Positions 25,824 through 34,401 of a stretch of 34,498 nt of DNA are shown piece by piece. Source of the stretch: Rhizobiales bacterium Ga0077525 (GTDB lineage Bacteria; Pseudomonadota; Alphaproteobacteria; Rhizobiales; Xanthobacteraceae); NCBI GenBank assembly GCA_001464835.1, contig LNDS01000047.1:1-34498 (forward strand), written 5' to 3'. The notes beneath the pieces were generated by a model. That model did not search any database. It was given only the letters and a program-made list of their open reading frames with translations, and was not told the origin of the DNA. Numbering within the stretch: the first letter of the stretch is position 1; each line of letters opens with the position of its first letter. The translations under genes were made by a program, and so were the position numbers.

Positions 25824-26747
25824 TTAGTGCATTGTCGCGCCGGCCGCCGTCACTTGCGGCGTCACCTTCGGCGTTTCCAGTTCGGCGATCGACGACTTGA
25901 CCGCCTTCTGCACCTTCTCGAAGGCGCGCACTTCGATCTGACGCACGCGCTCGCGCGACACGCCGAACTCGGCGGCGAGATCCTCGAGTGTGATCGGATC
26001 GTCGGCCAGACGGCGCGCCTCGAAGATGCGCCGCTCCCGGTCGTTCAGCACGTCGAGCGCTGAGATCAGCGCCTGGTGGCGATTGCCGCTCTCTTCGGTG
26101 TCGGCCAGGATGTGTTCCTGGCTGGGCGAATTATCGACCAGCCAATCCATCCACTCGCCGCTCTCGCCGTCGTCGCGGATCGAAGCGTTGAGCGACGCAT
26201 CGCCGCCGAGACGGCGGTTCATGTCGACAACGTCCTGCTCGGTGACGCCGAGCTGGGTGGCGATGACCTTGACCTGATCGGGCCGCAGATCGCCTTCCTC
26301 CAGCGCCGAGATCTTGCTCTTGGCCTTGCGCAGGTTGAAGAACAGCTTCTTCTGGTTGGCGGTGGTGCCCATCTTAACGAGCGACCACGACCGCAGGATG
26401 TACTCCTGGATCGCCGCCTTGATCCACCACATCGCATAGGTGGCGAGGCGGAAGCCCTTTTCCGGCTCGAACCGCTTGACCGCCTGCATCAGGCCGACAT
26501 TGCCTTCGGACACGACTTCCGAAATCGGCAGGCCATAGCCGCGATAGCCCATGGCGATCTTGGCCACGAGACGCAGATGGCTGGTGACGAGCTTGTGCGC
26601 GGCTTCACGGTCGCCGTGTTCGCGCCAGCTGCGCGCCAGCATGTACTCCTGCTGCGGCTCCAGCATCGGGAACCGGCGGATTTCTTCTAAATAGTGCGAA
26701 AGACCGGATTCGGCCTTGAGTGCCGGCATTGCGGCTGAACGGGCCAT
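25824..26747 (-). CDS. rpoH: RNA polymerase heat-shock sigma factor RpoH (sigma-32)
   Basis: 307 residues. Region 2.4/2.3 is seen as RLATYAMWWIKAAIQEYILRS; the sigma-32 RpoH box is NQKKLFFNLR at 131-140; region 4.2 contains LAAEFGVSRERVRQIEVRAF. The ATG at 26747 has GAAGGAGGG upstream; the longer reading to 26903 looks like leader sequence. Directs core polymerase to heat-shock promoters. A strong terminator ends the transcript. Rhizobia often have several rpoH paralogues, so which one this is cannot be told. Confidence 0.95.
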   Translation of the reverse strand: MARSAAMPALKAESGLSHYLEEIRRFPMLEPQQEYMLARSWREHGDREAAHKLVTSHLRLVAKIAMGYRGYGLPISEVVSEGNVGLMQAVKRFEPEKGFRLATYAMWWIKAAIQEYILRSWSLVKMGTTANQKKLFFNLRKAKSKISALEEGDLRPDQVKVIATQLGVTEQDVVDMNRRLGGDASLNASIRDDGESGEWMDWLVDNSPSQEHILADTEESGNRHQALISALDVLNDRERRIFEARRLADDPITLEDLAAEFGVSRERVRQIEVRAFEKVQKAVKSSIAELETPKVTPQVTAAGATMH

Positions 26748-27132
26748 GGTAGCGCCCTCCTTCATGTTGCCCCCGACGGATCGGCGGGCGGTTATCACCG
26801 TCGCTCCCCGAGCCGACGGTGCATTCTTGCTGCGACCGCGAAAGCTTGATCGCAAGTGCAGCATAACGGTTGGGTCAGGGGAGTGGAAGCATTCCGCCGT
26901 CACGTCGCCGTGACCCAGATATGCAGCTCTAAGTCATTGGATTAGCGTAGCTATTTCGTTCGCACCGGTGCTGCCGGGCGCTTCGAAGCGGGGCAGGTCA
27001 CCATGATAACGACACAAAGCGCCCGATCGTTCCGGGCGGAACGCGGGTCAAAAAAGGGAATCGAGGACGTTGGATTGCTCACTGACGATTAGATAAGAAC
27101 GCACGGCAGGGTTTCAAGGCCTGGGATTGCCC
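26748..27132. other. Non-coding stretch between rluD and rpoH
   Basis: A 385-base leader region for rpoH with no credible gene on either strand. I see a small palindrome GTTCCG-GG-CGGAAC (27029-27042) but no repeat, RNA gene or clear promoter match. A long 5' region upstream of rpoH could hold its promoters or a structured leader. Confidence 0.4.
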
Positions 27133-28146
27133 TCAGCCTTTCCGCAGGCTCTCGACCAGCAGGCTCATGTCCGGCGGCAACGGCGCCTCGAAGCGTAAAT
27201 GCTCATGCGTGACCGGATGCTCGAAGCCGAGCACCGCGGCGTGCAGCGCCTGGCGGCCGAGCGCCTCGAGCGCGGCGCGGGCCGGCGGCGACAGCCGCGT
27301 GCCCTTGGTCTTGAAGCCGGTGGCGTAAGTCTCGTCGCCCATGATCGGATGACCGATATGGGCCAGATGCACGCGGATCTGGTGGGTGCGGCCGGTTTCC
27401 AGCATGCAGGCGAGGAGGCTGGCGATCGGCAACCCTACATCCTTGCCTTCGGTGGCGACATAGCGCTCCCGCATTTCCCAATGGGTGATGGCGTCGCGGC
27501 CGCCTTCGCGCACCGCCTGCTTTTCACGGTTGATGGCGCTCCTGTCGAGCGGCGCGTCGATGGTGCCCTTGGCGCGGTCCGGCGCGCCCCAGACCACGGC
27601 GAGATAGCCGCGCTGCAGGCCGCTTTCCAGTTTGTCGGCGAATTGCTTGGACAAATGACGGTGGGCGCGGTCGTTCTTGGCGACCACCATCAGGCCTGTG
27701 GTGTCCTTGTCGAGCCGGTGCACGATGCCCGGCCGCTTGACGCCGCCGATGCCGGACAGGCTGTCGCCGCAATGCGCGATCAGCGCGTTGACCAAAGTGC
27801 CGGAAGCGTGGCCGGCGGACGGGTGCACAACCAGGTCCTTGGGCTTGTTGATGACGATGAGCTGGTCGTCCTCATAGATGATGTCGAGCGGGATGGCCTC
27901 GCCGCGCGGCACGGCTTCCTCCGGCTCGGGCAGGTTGACGCTGACGGTGTCGCCTGCTTTGACGTCGGCAGACGGATCGCGGATCGTCTTGCCGTCGATG
28001 ACGACCTGGCCGTCGAGGATGAGCGCTTTCAGCCGCGAGCGGGACAGCGCCGGAATACGCTGCGCCAGCACGCGGTCGAGCCGCCCGCCGGCTTCTTCCG
28101 GCAGGATGGTGACGTTCTCGATGGGGGCGGTCGTATCGTCCGTCAT
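27133..28146 (-). CDS. rluD: Ribosomal large subunit pseudouridine synthase (RluD family)
   Basis: 337 residues. An S4 RNA-binding domain (RLDRVLAQRIPALSRSRLKALI, about 22-44) is followed by the RsuA/RluA catalytic domain, with active-site Asp146 in HRLDKDTTG (143-151) and a C-terminal TGRTHQIRVHLAHIGHPIMGDETY motif. It isomerises uridines in 23S rRNA helix 69 if it is RluD; RluC is less likely because of the length and the motif set, but not excluded. Divergent from the small membrane protein gene, 36 bases away. Confidence 0.9.
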   Translation of the reverse strand: MTDDTTAPIENVTILPEEAGGRLDRVLAQRIPALSRSRLKALILDGQVVIDGKTIRDPSADVKAGDTVSVNLPEPEEAVPRGEAIPLDIIYEDDQLIVINKPKDLVVHPSAGHASGTLVNALIAHCGDSLSGIGGVKRPGIVHRLDKDTTGLMVVAKNDRAHRHLSKQFADKLESGLQRGYLAVVWGAPDRAKGTIDAPLDRSAINREKQAVREGGRDAITHWEMRERYVATEGKDVGLPIASLLACMLETGRTHQIRVHLAHIGHPIMGDETYATGFKTKGTRLSPPARAALEALGRQALHAAVLGFEHPVTHEHLRFEAPLPPDMSLLVESLRKG

Positions 28147-28182
28147 AGCCGTTACTTAGTCTCTTCAAACCCAAGGCCGCCG

Positions 28183-28527
28183 ATGTCCGACGACGCAAAG
28201 CCACTCGATCCGGAGCAGATGCAGCAGCTGGCCCGCATTCGCCGCTTCATGATGATCGCTTCCGTTACCACGTTTGTCGCCATTGGCATCGTTTTCGCCA
28301 TCATCGGCTACAAGGTTTATAAATCGGGCGACAATATCCAGGCCGTGGCGACGACGCTGCCTTTGGCCGCGGCGGGCCTCCCGGTCGGTGCCAAAGTGCT
28401 CTCGACCGCCATTGGCGACCGCCGGGTGGTGCTGACGGTTGAGACCGCGGGCGCCATCGAATTGCATAGTTTCGACCTCGAAACGCTGCGCCCGATCGCC
28501 CGTTTGCGGCTGGAATCGAAGCCTTAA
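28183..28527 (+). CDS. Small single-pass membrane protein, unknown function
   Basis: 114 residues. A cytoplasmic N-terminus (DPEQMQQLARIRRFM) is followed by one membrane helix (MIASVTTFVAIGIVFAIIGYKVY, about 24-46), then a domain of about 70 residues with VGAKVLSTAIGDRRVVLTVE and HSFDLETLRPIARLRLE, probably beta-rich and outside the cytoplasm. It may be a membrane-anchored domain of the rluD neighbourhood; homologues of this type sit beside rluD in related genomes, I believe. Function unknown. Confidence 0.75.
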   Translation: MSDDAKPLDPEQMQQLARIRRFMMIASVTTFVAIGIVFAIIGYKVYKSGDNIQAVATTLPLAAAGLPVGAKVLSTAIGDRRVVLTVETAGAIELHSFDLETLRPIARLRLESKP

Positions 28528-28601
28528 GCCCGTTTTGCCGCATTCGCGGTGCCGCGCTTGCGCAAGTGCCGGATCGCGGCTATCTCGAAGCCCCTGAGCA
28601 A

Positions 28602-28676
28602 GCTCCCTTCGTCTAGCGGTTAGGACGCGGCCCTCTCAAGGCTGAAACAGGGGTTCGATTCCCCTAGGGAGCGCCA
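28602..28676 (+). tRNA. tRNA-Glu (anticodon CTC)
   Basis: 75 bases with the acceptor GCTCCCT/AGGGAGC, a CGGCC-CTCTCAA-GGCTG anticodon stem and loop (CTC reads GAG), a T-arm GGGTTCGATTCCC and a genome-encoded CCA (28674-28676) after discriminator G. Its 3' end overlaps the last 13 bases of the opposite-strand metallophosphoesterase gene. Confidence 0.96.
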
Positions 28677-29488
28677 GACGTTCGGATCAGGCGCCAGCCG
28701 TGGTCGTTAAAGAGAAAGCCGGTGCGGCTCTTCTCTTTGAAGCGGTCTCCGCCATAGTCCATTAGCCCGACCGAAACCTCCCGGTCCGCGATATCGATCA
28801 GATTGTAAGTATTGCCCTCCATCCCACGGGTCCGCGTCGAAATAGCAGTGCCAGCGTGCAAGACGAGAACCGATCCGCCGGCGCCGACTTCGACCGAACT
28901 GCCGCTCCCGGCGCGATGGTGATGGCCGGACAACAGGAGATGAATGCCGGCCTTTCTAATGATTTCCAATGCCGGCATTGCGCGTCCCGCGAGTTTTACC
29001 GCGGGCGTTCCAAAAGGCGCGGCCAGTGGGTGGTGCGTCACCAAGACTTTGAAAATGCTGTTTGGAACGTCGCCCAGAGCGCGTTCAATCTCCCGCATCT
29101 GTTCGATCGAAACCCGGCCGTTCTTCTGTTTCAACCGTCGCGCCGTGTTGATGCCGAGAATGGCAATCTCGTCGTCGCGGAAAAAATTGGCGGGCTGCCC
29201 GAGTGTTGAGAAGTGGTGGTCGTATTTCGTAAAGGGCCGCAGAAACCGATTGAAAATATTATAGAGTGGAATGTCGTGATTGCCGGGCACCAGAAGTTTC
29301 GGTTGCGGCAATCGATCGAGAAAGAGCCGCGCCTCGGCAAATTCCGAATTGCGGGCACGCTGCGTGAAGTCGCCGCTCAGAGCGATGAGGTGAGGCTGAT
29401 GCTCGTTGACGCTCTGGATCAGCGCTTCGGCGATCGGCGTACTGTGCCGGCCGAAATGCAGATCTGAAATATGAGCAATTCGCCGCAT
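28664..29488 (-). CDS. Calcineurin-like metallophosphoesterase
   Basis: 274 residues. The dinuclear metal motifs are in order: ISDLHFG (D9, H11), SGDF (D40), GNHD (N70, H71), VTHHPLAA and SGHHHRAG. It hydrolyses a phosphodiester or phosphoanhydride; substrate unknown (cyclic-nucleotide phosphodiesterase or UDP-diacylglucosamine-type enzymes are alternatives). Its stop codon lies inside the tRNA-Glu gene on the other strand. The lipid-kinase-type gene is 4 bases upstream, so the two are one operon, which hints at a lipid-phosphate role. Confidence 0.85.
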   Translation of the reverse strand: MRRIAHISDLHFGRHSTPIAEALIQSVNEHQPHLIALSGDFTQRARNSEFAEARLFLDRLPQPKLLVPGNHDIPLYNIFNRFLRPFTKYDHHFSTLGQPANFFRDDEIAILGINTARRLKQKNGRVSIEQMREIERALGDVPNSIFKVLVTHHPLAAPFGTPAVKLAGRAMPALEIIRKAGIHLLLSGHHHRAGSGSSVEVGAGGSVLVLHAGTAISTRTRGMEGNTYNLIDIADREVSVGLMDYGGDRFKEKSRTGFLFNDHGWRLIRTSGAP

Positions 29489-29492
29489 TGAA

Positions 29493-30410
29493 CTACGCCG
29501 GGGTTGCGGGCACGAAAACGCGAAGCGCTTTCGGCCTTATCCTGTAGTGGAGCGGAGTTTGCATCGCTTCGACTTCGCCATCGAACGCGACCAGGAGCTT
29601 TCGACGGCGTGATCCGATTTCGATCGAGGCGAGTGAAGCCGCACGCAGGTCTCGCGATTGATCGAGAATCCCCAGGACGGCGCGTGCCGCCAAAACGGAA
29701 AGGCTTGCGCGATTCTGGCGCTTGGCCACCAATAGATACAACTGGCCGCCGTCCAGCCTGTCACGCGTACCGGTCGCGCGGCCCGCGATGCGATATTCGT
29801 TATTGCCGACGAAGACGCAAGGGCTGCGCACCCTCTCGGTCCAGCCTTCGGCGCTGATAGACAGGCGGCGGACAGGAAAATTTCGGATGGCCCGCACGAA
29901 AGCCCCGGCCATTGCCAGCAGTTTCGGCAGGCCGCGTTTCCGGCGCCGCTCACGATCGATCACCATATAGGGGTACAATCCGACCGAGGAATTGTTGATG
30001 AATATCTTTCCGTTCGCTTCGCCGACATCGACGGCGCGGGAATTGCCGCCGGCAATGACAGCCACGGCCGCGTCGATCGATAGCGGGATATTCAAGTCCT
30101 TCGCGAAGTGATTGAAAGTGCCGCCGGGGATAATGCCGAGCGGAACGCCGCTGCCGGCCAGGGTGTCGGCCACGGTCCGGATCGTTCCGTCACCGCCGCT
30201 GACGGCGATGGCATCGAGTTCGCCTTCCCTGGCTTTGCCAAGGGCCGCTTCGGCGCCGGCGCTCAGGCCGTCGCCGGGCAGGAATTGCAAATCCGCCGAA
30301 ATGCCATGCTTGGCGAAAGCCGCACTCATTTCCTCGCGCCGGGCATCGTCTTTGCCGGACACGGACCCCGAAGCTGCGTTGATCAGGACCGTGATGCGTT
30401 TTGGCGTCAA
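29493..30410 (-). CDS. Diacylglycerol/sphingosine kinase-type lipid kinase
   Basis: 305 residues. The ATP-binding GGDGTIRTVAD motif lies near residue 72; GGTFNHFAKDLNIP and NNSSVGLYP are the downstream family segments; KLLVAFDGEVEAM completes the DAGK catalytic fold. It phosphorylates a lipid, probably diacylglycerol. Two TTG starts are possible: 30410 (preceded by AGGAAAT, my choice) and 30497 with no clear ribosome site. The metallophosphoesterase gene follows with 4 bases between, so they are co-transcribed. Confidence 0.83.
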   Translation of the reverse strand: MTPKRITVLINAASGSVSGKDDARREEMSAAFAKHGISADLQFLPGDGLSAGAEAALGKAREGELDAIAVSGGDGTIRTVADTLAGSGVPLGIIPGGTFNHFAKDLNIPLSIDAAVAVIAGGNSRAVDVGEANGKIFINNSSVGLYPYMVIDRERRRKRGLPKLLAMAGAFVRAIRNFPVRRLSISAEGWTERVRSPCVFVGNNEYRIAGRATGTRDRLDGGQLYLLVAKRQNRASLSVLAARAVLGILDQSRDLRAASLASIEIGSRRRKLLVAFDGEVEAMQTPLHYRIRPKALRVFVPATPA

Positions 30411-30622
30411 AATATTTCCTGGCAAGGCTGGGGTTGGTATTCGCAATAATTTCTGAAGGTTATCGAACAACCGTGCGGGCTGCCTGATGGCTGACAAGCG
30501 CCCGCCAGCGGCGAAGTTCCCCTAATGAGCGCCAGCCGTGCCTCCGCGGCTATGCAGCCGCCGCGCCGCTTGATATTTTCGCCGTGCGTAAACGATGCAT
30601 ATCAGCGCAGGCGATCCTCCAA

Positions 30623-31507
30623 ATGCAGCTTTTGACCACGGCCGAGGCCGCCGTCTATCTCCGTCTCAAGGAGCGCAAGATCTATGAGATGGTCGCCGAA
30701 GGCAGCGTCCCCTGCACCAAGGTTACCGGTCGCTGGCTGTTTCCCAAGGCCGAACTGGACCACTGGCTGGCGGCCAGTGTCTCCCGCCCGGCCGGACTGA
30801 CGCCGCCGGAGGCGCCGCTCATCGTCGCCGGCAGCCACGACCCGCTGCTCGACTGGGCCTTGCGCGAAAGCGGCTCCGGCCTCGCCACGCTGGCCGTCGG
30901 CAGCGAAGCAGGTTTCGAACGCTTCTTCGCCGGCGGCGCGGTCGCCGCCTCAATGCACCTGCATGCGCTCGACGATATCGCCGCCGATGCCAATGTCGTG
31001 GCCTTGTCGGCGCGCAGCGACATGCAGGATGCGGTGCTGATCGGCTTCTGCCGCCGCGAGCAGGGCTTCGTGGTGGCGGCCGGCAATCCGCTCAAGCTTA
31101 ACAGCATCGATGATGTGGTCGCCAAACGCGCGCGCGTGACCATGCGGCCAAAAGGCGCCGGTGCGCAATTGCTGTTGCTGGCGTTGCTGCAACAGGCGCG
31201 TCACACGTTGGACAGTCTGGCCGCCGCCGGTCCGGTGTGCCCGACGGGGCCGGACATCGCCCAGGCGATCCGCGCCGGCCGCGCCGACATCGGCGTGGCG
31301 ACGCGCGCTGTCGCAACCGCCGCCGGTCTCGATTTTGTCCCGGTCATGTGGGAGCCGTTCGACCTGCTGATGCGGCAGCGCGATTGCTTCCGCCCGCCGA
31401 TGCAGGCGCTGCTGACGTTTCTGCGTTCGGATGAATTCAAGACGCGCGCCGCGGAATTGGGCGGTTACGATCTCGATCCCGCCGGTACGGTTCGGTTCGT
31501 GCGATGA
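30623..31507 (+). CDS. HTH plus periplasmic-binding-protein-like transcription regulator
   Basis: 294 residues. Residues 1-55 form an excisionase/MerR-like helix-turn-helix (MQLLTTAEAAVYLRLKERKIYEMVAEGSVPCTKVTGRWLFPKAELDHWL). The rest resembles a substrate-binding domain (SHDPLLDWALRESGSGLATLAVGSEAG; VMRPKGAGAQLLLLALL-type and CPTGPDIAQAIRAGRADIGVATRAVA). This fusion is known in one-component regulators of molybdate or sulphur-source genes, but the ligand here is not known. Start 30623 chosen over a GTG at 30584; neither has a clear ribosome site. Confidence 0.8.
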   Translation: MQLLTTAEAAVYLRLKERKIYEMVAEGSVPCTKVTGRWLFPKAELDHWLAASVSRPAGLTPPEAPLIVAGSHDPLLDWALRESGSGLATLAVGSEAGFERFFAGGAVAASMHLHALDDIAADANVVALSARSDMQDAVLIGFCRREQGFVVAAGNPLKLNSIDDVVAKRARVTMRPKGAGAQLLLLALLQQARHTLDSLAAAGPVCPTGPDIAQAIRAGRADIGVATRAVATAAGLDFVPVMWEPFDLLMRQRDCFRPPMQALLTFLRSDEFKTRAAELGGYDLDPAGTVRFVR

Positions 31508-31550
31508 GGCGGCATTTGGCGTTGGCGCGATTGCGCGATAGAACAACGGC

Positions 31551-31937
31551 ATGAGTGCCAATGACACCACAGCCTGGCCGACCGAATTGCGCCTGCACAA
31601 GGACCGCAAGACGCTGACCGTTTCCTTCGAAGGCGCGGGCTCCTTCGACCTGCCGGCCGAATATTTGCGGGTCAAAAGCCCGAGCGCGGAAGTGCAGGGC
31701 CATTCGCCCGACCAGCGCAAGACGGTGCCGGGCAAGAGCCATGTCGGCATCATGGAAGTGCTGCCGGTCGGCAATTACGCGGTGCGGCTGGTGTTCGACG
31801 ATATGCATTCGACCGGTATTTTCGACTGGAGCTATCTGCTCGATCTCGGCCGCAACCATGCCCGCTACTGGCAGGATTATCTCGACGAACTGGCGGCCAA
31901 GAATATGACGCGCGACCCGCCGGTGCGGCGCAAATAA
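31551..31937 (+). CDS. DUF971 (gamma-butyrobetaine-hydroxylase-like N-terminal) protein
   Basis: 128 residues. WPTELRLHKDRKTLTVSFE, FDLPAEYLRVKSPSAEVQGH and VGNYAVRLVFDDMHSTGIFDWSYLLDLGR fit DUF971. The domain resembles the N-terminal region of carnitine-pathway dioxygenases and often stands alone near Mrp/ApbC proteins; no catalytic iron ligands are seen. Lies 43 bases after the regulator gene. Confidence 0.87.
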   Translation: MSANDTTAWPTELRLHKDRKTLTVSFEGAGSFDLPAEYLRVKSPSAEVQGHSPDQRKTVPGKSHVGIMEVLPVGNYAVRLVFDDMHSTGIFDWSYLLDLGRNHARYWQDYLDELAAKNMTRDPPVRRK

Positions 31938-31967
31938 AATCGTCGAGGTGAGTGACTGCGCGGCCGT

Positions 31968-32330
31968 CTAGGGCAGCCGCGATTTTCGCGACAGCGAATA
32001 GCCGAGCATCACCGCTTCGATCAGCATCGCGATCTGCATATTCTTCGGCGAGGCCAGCGCGCCTTGCGGTCTGTCGGTGACGACCGGCCGGGCCCGCGTC
32101 GCCAGAAACACCGTCAGCACGATCAGTGCGGCGACGGCGTAAATCGCCGCCATGATGAGATAGGCATTGAGGATGCCGTAACTCTGGGCGAGCGCCAGAG
32201 TGCCGGCGCCGTTGGCATAATAAAGCGCGATGACGGCAAAGGCCGCCAGCAACACCACGCACAAGGCGCGGCGCAGCAGGCGGCCGAACAGCTGGTTGAA
32301 CGTCACGCTGGCGATGTCGTTGAGCTGCAT
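31968..32330 (-). CDS. Two-helix membrane protein, possible YqjE/holin-like
   Basis: 120 residues with two membrane helices (RRALCVVLLAAFAVIALYYA and AYLIMAAIYAVAALIVLTVFLA) and a charged C-terminal tail. It is 37 bases downstream of a DUF883/YqjD-like gene, the usual place for a YqjE-like partner. The assignment rests on size, topology and neighbour only. Confidence 0.65.
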   Translation of the reverse strand: MQLNDIASVTFNQLFGRLLRRALCVVLLAAFAVIALYYANGAGTLALAQSYGILNAYLIMAAIYAVAALIVLTVFLATRARPVVTDRPQGALASPKNMQIAMLIEAVMLGYSLSRKSRLP

Positions 32331-32367
32331 GTCCGTGGCCTTTCAGCGTGGGCTTACGAACTTGACT

Positions 32368-32718
32368 TTAAGAACGCCTGCTCATGCCGTACAGGAAGCC
32401 GATGCCGGCGGCGATCGCCAGCATGGTCAACGGGCGGTTTTCGACTTCGCTGACGACCTTCTTGATCGCGTCGCCGCCGATATTGGCGGCCTTGTCGGTC
32501 ACGGTGTCGGATACCGAATGCGCGCCGTCGCGCACGCGCTCCATGATGCCGGACAGAGCATCGTTGACGAAATCGGAAATCTCGCCGGCGCCGCCGGACA
32601 CTTCGCGCTTGGCCTGGCCACCGAGGCGCTTCAGGCGCGATTCGAGGTCGCCCATCAGTTCCTGGATGGCGGCGATTTCGTCGGCGGTGGAAGCGGCTAC
32701 TTTGCTACGCGTGCTCAT
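32368..32718 (-). CDS. DUF883/ElaB-YqjD-like membrane-anchored protein
   Basis: 116 residues. An amphipathic helical region (EIAAIQELMGDLESRLKRLGG, then VRDGAHSVSDTVTDKAANIGGDAIKKVVSEVENRPLT) is followed by a C-terminal membrane helix (MLAIAAGIGFLYGMSRRS), the layout of YqjD/ElaB, which tether ribosomes or respond to stress in E. coli. Upstream neighbour is the AI-2E transporter, downstream the two-helix protein; all three run on the minus strand. Confidence 0.8.
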   Translation of the reverse strand: MSTRSKVAASTADEIAAIQELMGDLESRLKRLGGQAKREVSGGAGEISDFVNDALSGIMERVRDGAHSVSDTVTDKAANIGGDAIKKVVSEVENRPLTMLAIAAGIGFLYGMSRRS

Positions 32719-32797
32719 GATTCCCCTCGAATATTTAAAAAACGGTACGGATGTGCCGGTTCAACGCCGCTGCGCTGCAATAGTTCCATGGCCGGGG

Positions 32798-33973
32798 CTA
32801 GCCCGGGATAACCGGCTCGTCGGACGGGAAAATGTGCTGAACCGCGACCATCGCCACAATCAGCAGCGGCACCGCCAGAAATGCGCCGACCGGGCCCCAC
32901 AGCCAGGTCCAGAAGATCAGCGACAGGAACACGGTGAGCGGCATCAGGGTCAGTTGCCGTCCCATGATGCCGGGCGTGATGAAGTGGCCTTCCAACGTGG
33001 TGAAGGCGAGGTAAGCGAGCGGCGCGATCAGCGCATGCGCGAGGGTCGGGAACGTCACCAGCCCGACGGCGAGCAACACGACCTGCATGATCAGCGCACC
33101 GATATAGGGAATGAAATTAAGCAGGAAAGCGAGAACGCCCCAGGCGATCGGACTCGGCAGCCCGACCGAAAGCGCGATGAGGAATGCCGCGGCGCCGACG
33201 GCGAGGTTGATCATGGCGACGACGCTGAGATAGCTGGTCAGGCTGTGCTCCATCGCGCTCATGATCTTGAGCGCGCGCAGGCGGCGCGCCTTGTCGTCGA
33301 ATTGCGCGACGAGGGCGCTGCGCAGGCGGGCGCGGCCGAGCAGAAAGAAAAGCAACGTGCCGAAGAAGATCATGATCTGGCCGATCGCCGGCGTCACGAA
33401 GGTCAGCGCCGGCGTGACGAAATTGACGATGTCGATGCCGAGGCCGCTTTTCTCGCTGTCCGGCAGGATGGCGTTGCGCAAATCCTGCATTGCCTGCAGC
33501 GGCCGGTTCAGGAAATAGAATTTCTCCTTGATGGTGGCGCCCATCTCCGGCGCCTTGCCGATCCAGTCGAGCGCTGGCGCCGCGAGCAGCGCGATCATGC
33601 CGTAGAAGATGGCGACCACCAGCAGCCACAGTGCGATCGCCGTCACCAGAGGCGGCAGGCCGGCGTTCTTGGCGCGCGCCTGCAACGGCCCGAGCATCAG
33701 GCCGATGATGAAAGCGCTCACCGCCGGCAGCATTAGCGGCCGCGCCAGTTCGAGCGCGGCGATGAGGACGATGAGGAAGATACCGCAGATCGAGACCTGA
33801 GCGGCGGTCGACCAGCCGGAAGGATCGTATAAAACAGCGGCGGACGCATCGGCGTTTTGCCGGCGTTCCCTTGCGCTTTCCTTGGCGTCCTCTTTGGCGC
33901 CGTCCTTCGCGCTTTTCGCTGCCCGAATATCCACAAACACCCCCTCAACGGAATGCAGCGCCGGCGGCTCCAT
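32798..33973 (-). CDS. AI-2E family transporter (PerM-like)
   Basis: 391 residues. After a charged N-terminal segment of about 50 residues (KDGAKEDAKESARERRQNAD) there are about eight membrane helices, with the hallmark SVVAMINLAVGAAAFLIALSVGLP then WGVLAFLLNFIPYIGALI and GRQLTLMPLTVFLSLIFWTWLWGPVGAFLAVPLLI. Members carry autoinducer-2 or other small solutes, or act as Na+/H+ antiporters; the substrate is unknown. I start at ATG 33973; a TTG at 33997 is the alternative. Confidence 0.87.
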   Translation of the reverse strand: MEPPALHSVEGVFVDIRAAKSAKDGAKEDAKESARERRQNADASAAVLYDPSGWSTAAQVSICGIFLIVLIAALELARPLMLPAVSAFIIGLMLGPLQARAKNAGLPPLVTAIALWLLVVAIFYGMIALLAAPALDWIGKAPEMGATIKEKFYFLNRPLQAMQDLRNAILPDSEKSGLGIDIVNFVTPALTFVTPAIGQIMIFFGTLLFFLLGRARLRSALVAQFDDKARRLRALKIMSAMEHSLTSYLSVVAMINLAVGAAAFLIALSVGLPSPIAWGVLAFLLNFIPYIGALIMQVVLLAVGLVTFPTLAHALIAPLAYLAFTTLEGHFITPGIMGRQLTLMPLTVFLSLIFWTWLWGPVGAFLAVPLLIVAMVAVQHIFPSDEPVIPG

Positions 33974-34075
33974 CCCGGATGCCGCCGCGCCGCGCAATTC
34001 CAGCGATGATAACGGCGTGGAACCCGATTGGTTGCGTGGCGGCGGAACGATTCGTTCGCTGCGGCGCGTCGCTGC

Positions 34076-34222
34076 TTATCCCTCCCCCGCAGGGGGAGGG
34101 TGGCCGCGAAAGGCGGCCGGGTGGGGGATGCGCTCAACCAGCGCGGCGCGAATTGCCTCCAGCACGCCAGCTAGATTTTGATCGACGTCGTTATTCCAAA
34201 AACGAAGAACGCGAAAATTTCT
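34076..34222 (-). pseudogene. Remnant of DUF559 (endonuclease-like) gene, C-terminal end
   Basis: The minus strand reads RNFRVLRFWNNDVDQNLAGVLEAIRAALVERIPHP and ends at the TAA 34076-34078. This is the C-terminal part of the DUF559/Vsr-like domain, where FRVLRFWN is a hallmark. The N-terminal two thirds are missing: upstream the sequence joins that of another ORF at about 34222. The last dozen residues are translated from the palindromic repeat, as is common in this family of relic genes. Confidence 0.65.
34080..34128. repeat. Palindromic dispersed repeat (CCTCCCCC type)
   Basis: CCCTCCCCC-GC-AGGGGGAGGG (34080-34100) then GGCCGC-GAAA-GGCGGCC and GGTGGGGGA. It shares the CCTCCCCC/AGGGGGAGG arms with the dnaE2 insertions. 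It forms the 3' end of the DUF559 remnant. Confidence 0.75.
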
Positions 34223-34401
34223 CACCTGACTTCGCGAATAAGGGCAACGTTGTCTTCAAACTTGGCCCTTACTAAATCCCAGATTTTGGCGTCGCGAGGC
34301 AATGAGAAGGCAGTTCCCTCGTTTAGCTTTAGGATTTCCCGGTATGATTGACTCAAGGTGTGGCAAATAATCTTGGATGGCCTAGCGAAAAATTCGTCGT
34401 A
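34222..34401 (-). pseudogene. 3' end of an unrecognised gene cut by an IS element
   Basis: The minus strand is open from the IS junction at 34401 down to a TGA at 34222-34224 (59 codons), reading FARPSKIICHTLSQSYREIL, KLNEGTAFSLPRDAKIWDLV and RAKFEDNVALIREVR. The composition and flow look coding and the base composition is AT-richer than the neighbours. The 5' part would lie beyond the IS. I do not recognise the family. It abuts the DUF559 remnant. Confidence 0.45.

Noticed and set aside
27199..28182. Extension of the small membrane protein gene through rluD
   Set aside because: It runs antisense across the whole rluD gene; the domain and membrane span begin at 28183.
30411..30497. Longer N-terminus for the lipid kinase starting at TTG 30497
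   Set aside because: No ribosome site is seen there, the kinase fold begins after 30410, and the TTG at 30410 has AGGAAAT before it.
34076..34222. DUF559 as a complete endonuclease gene
   Set aside because: Only the C-terminal third is present and no start exists upstream; the sequence joins another ORF.
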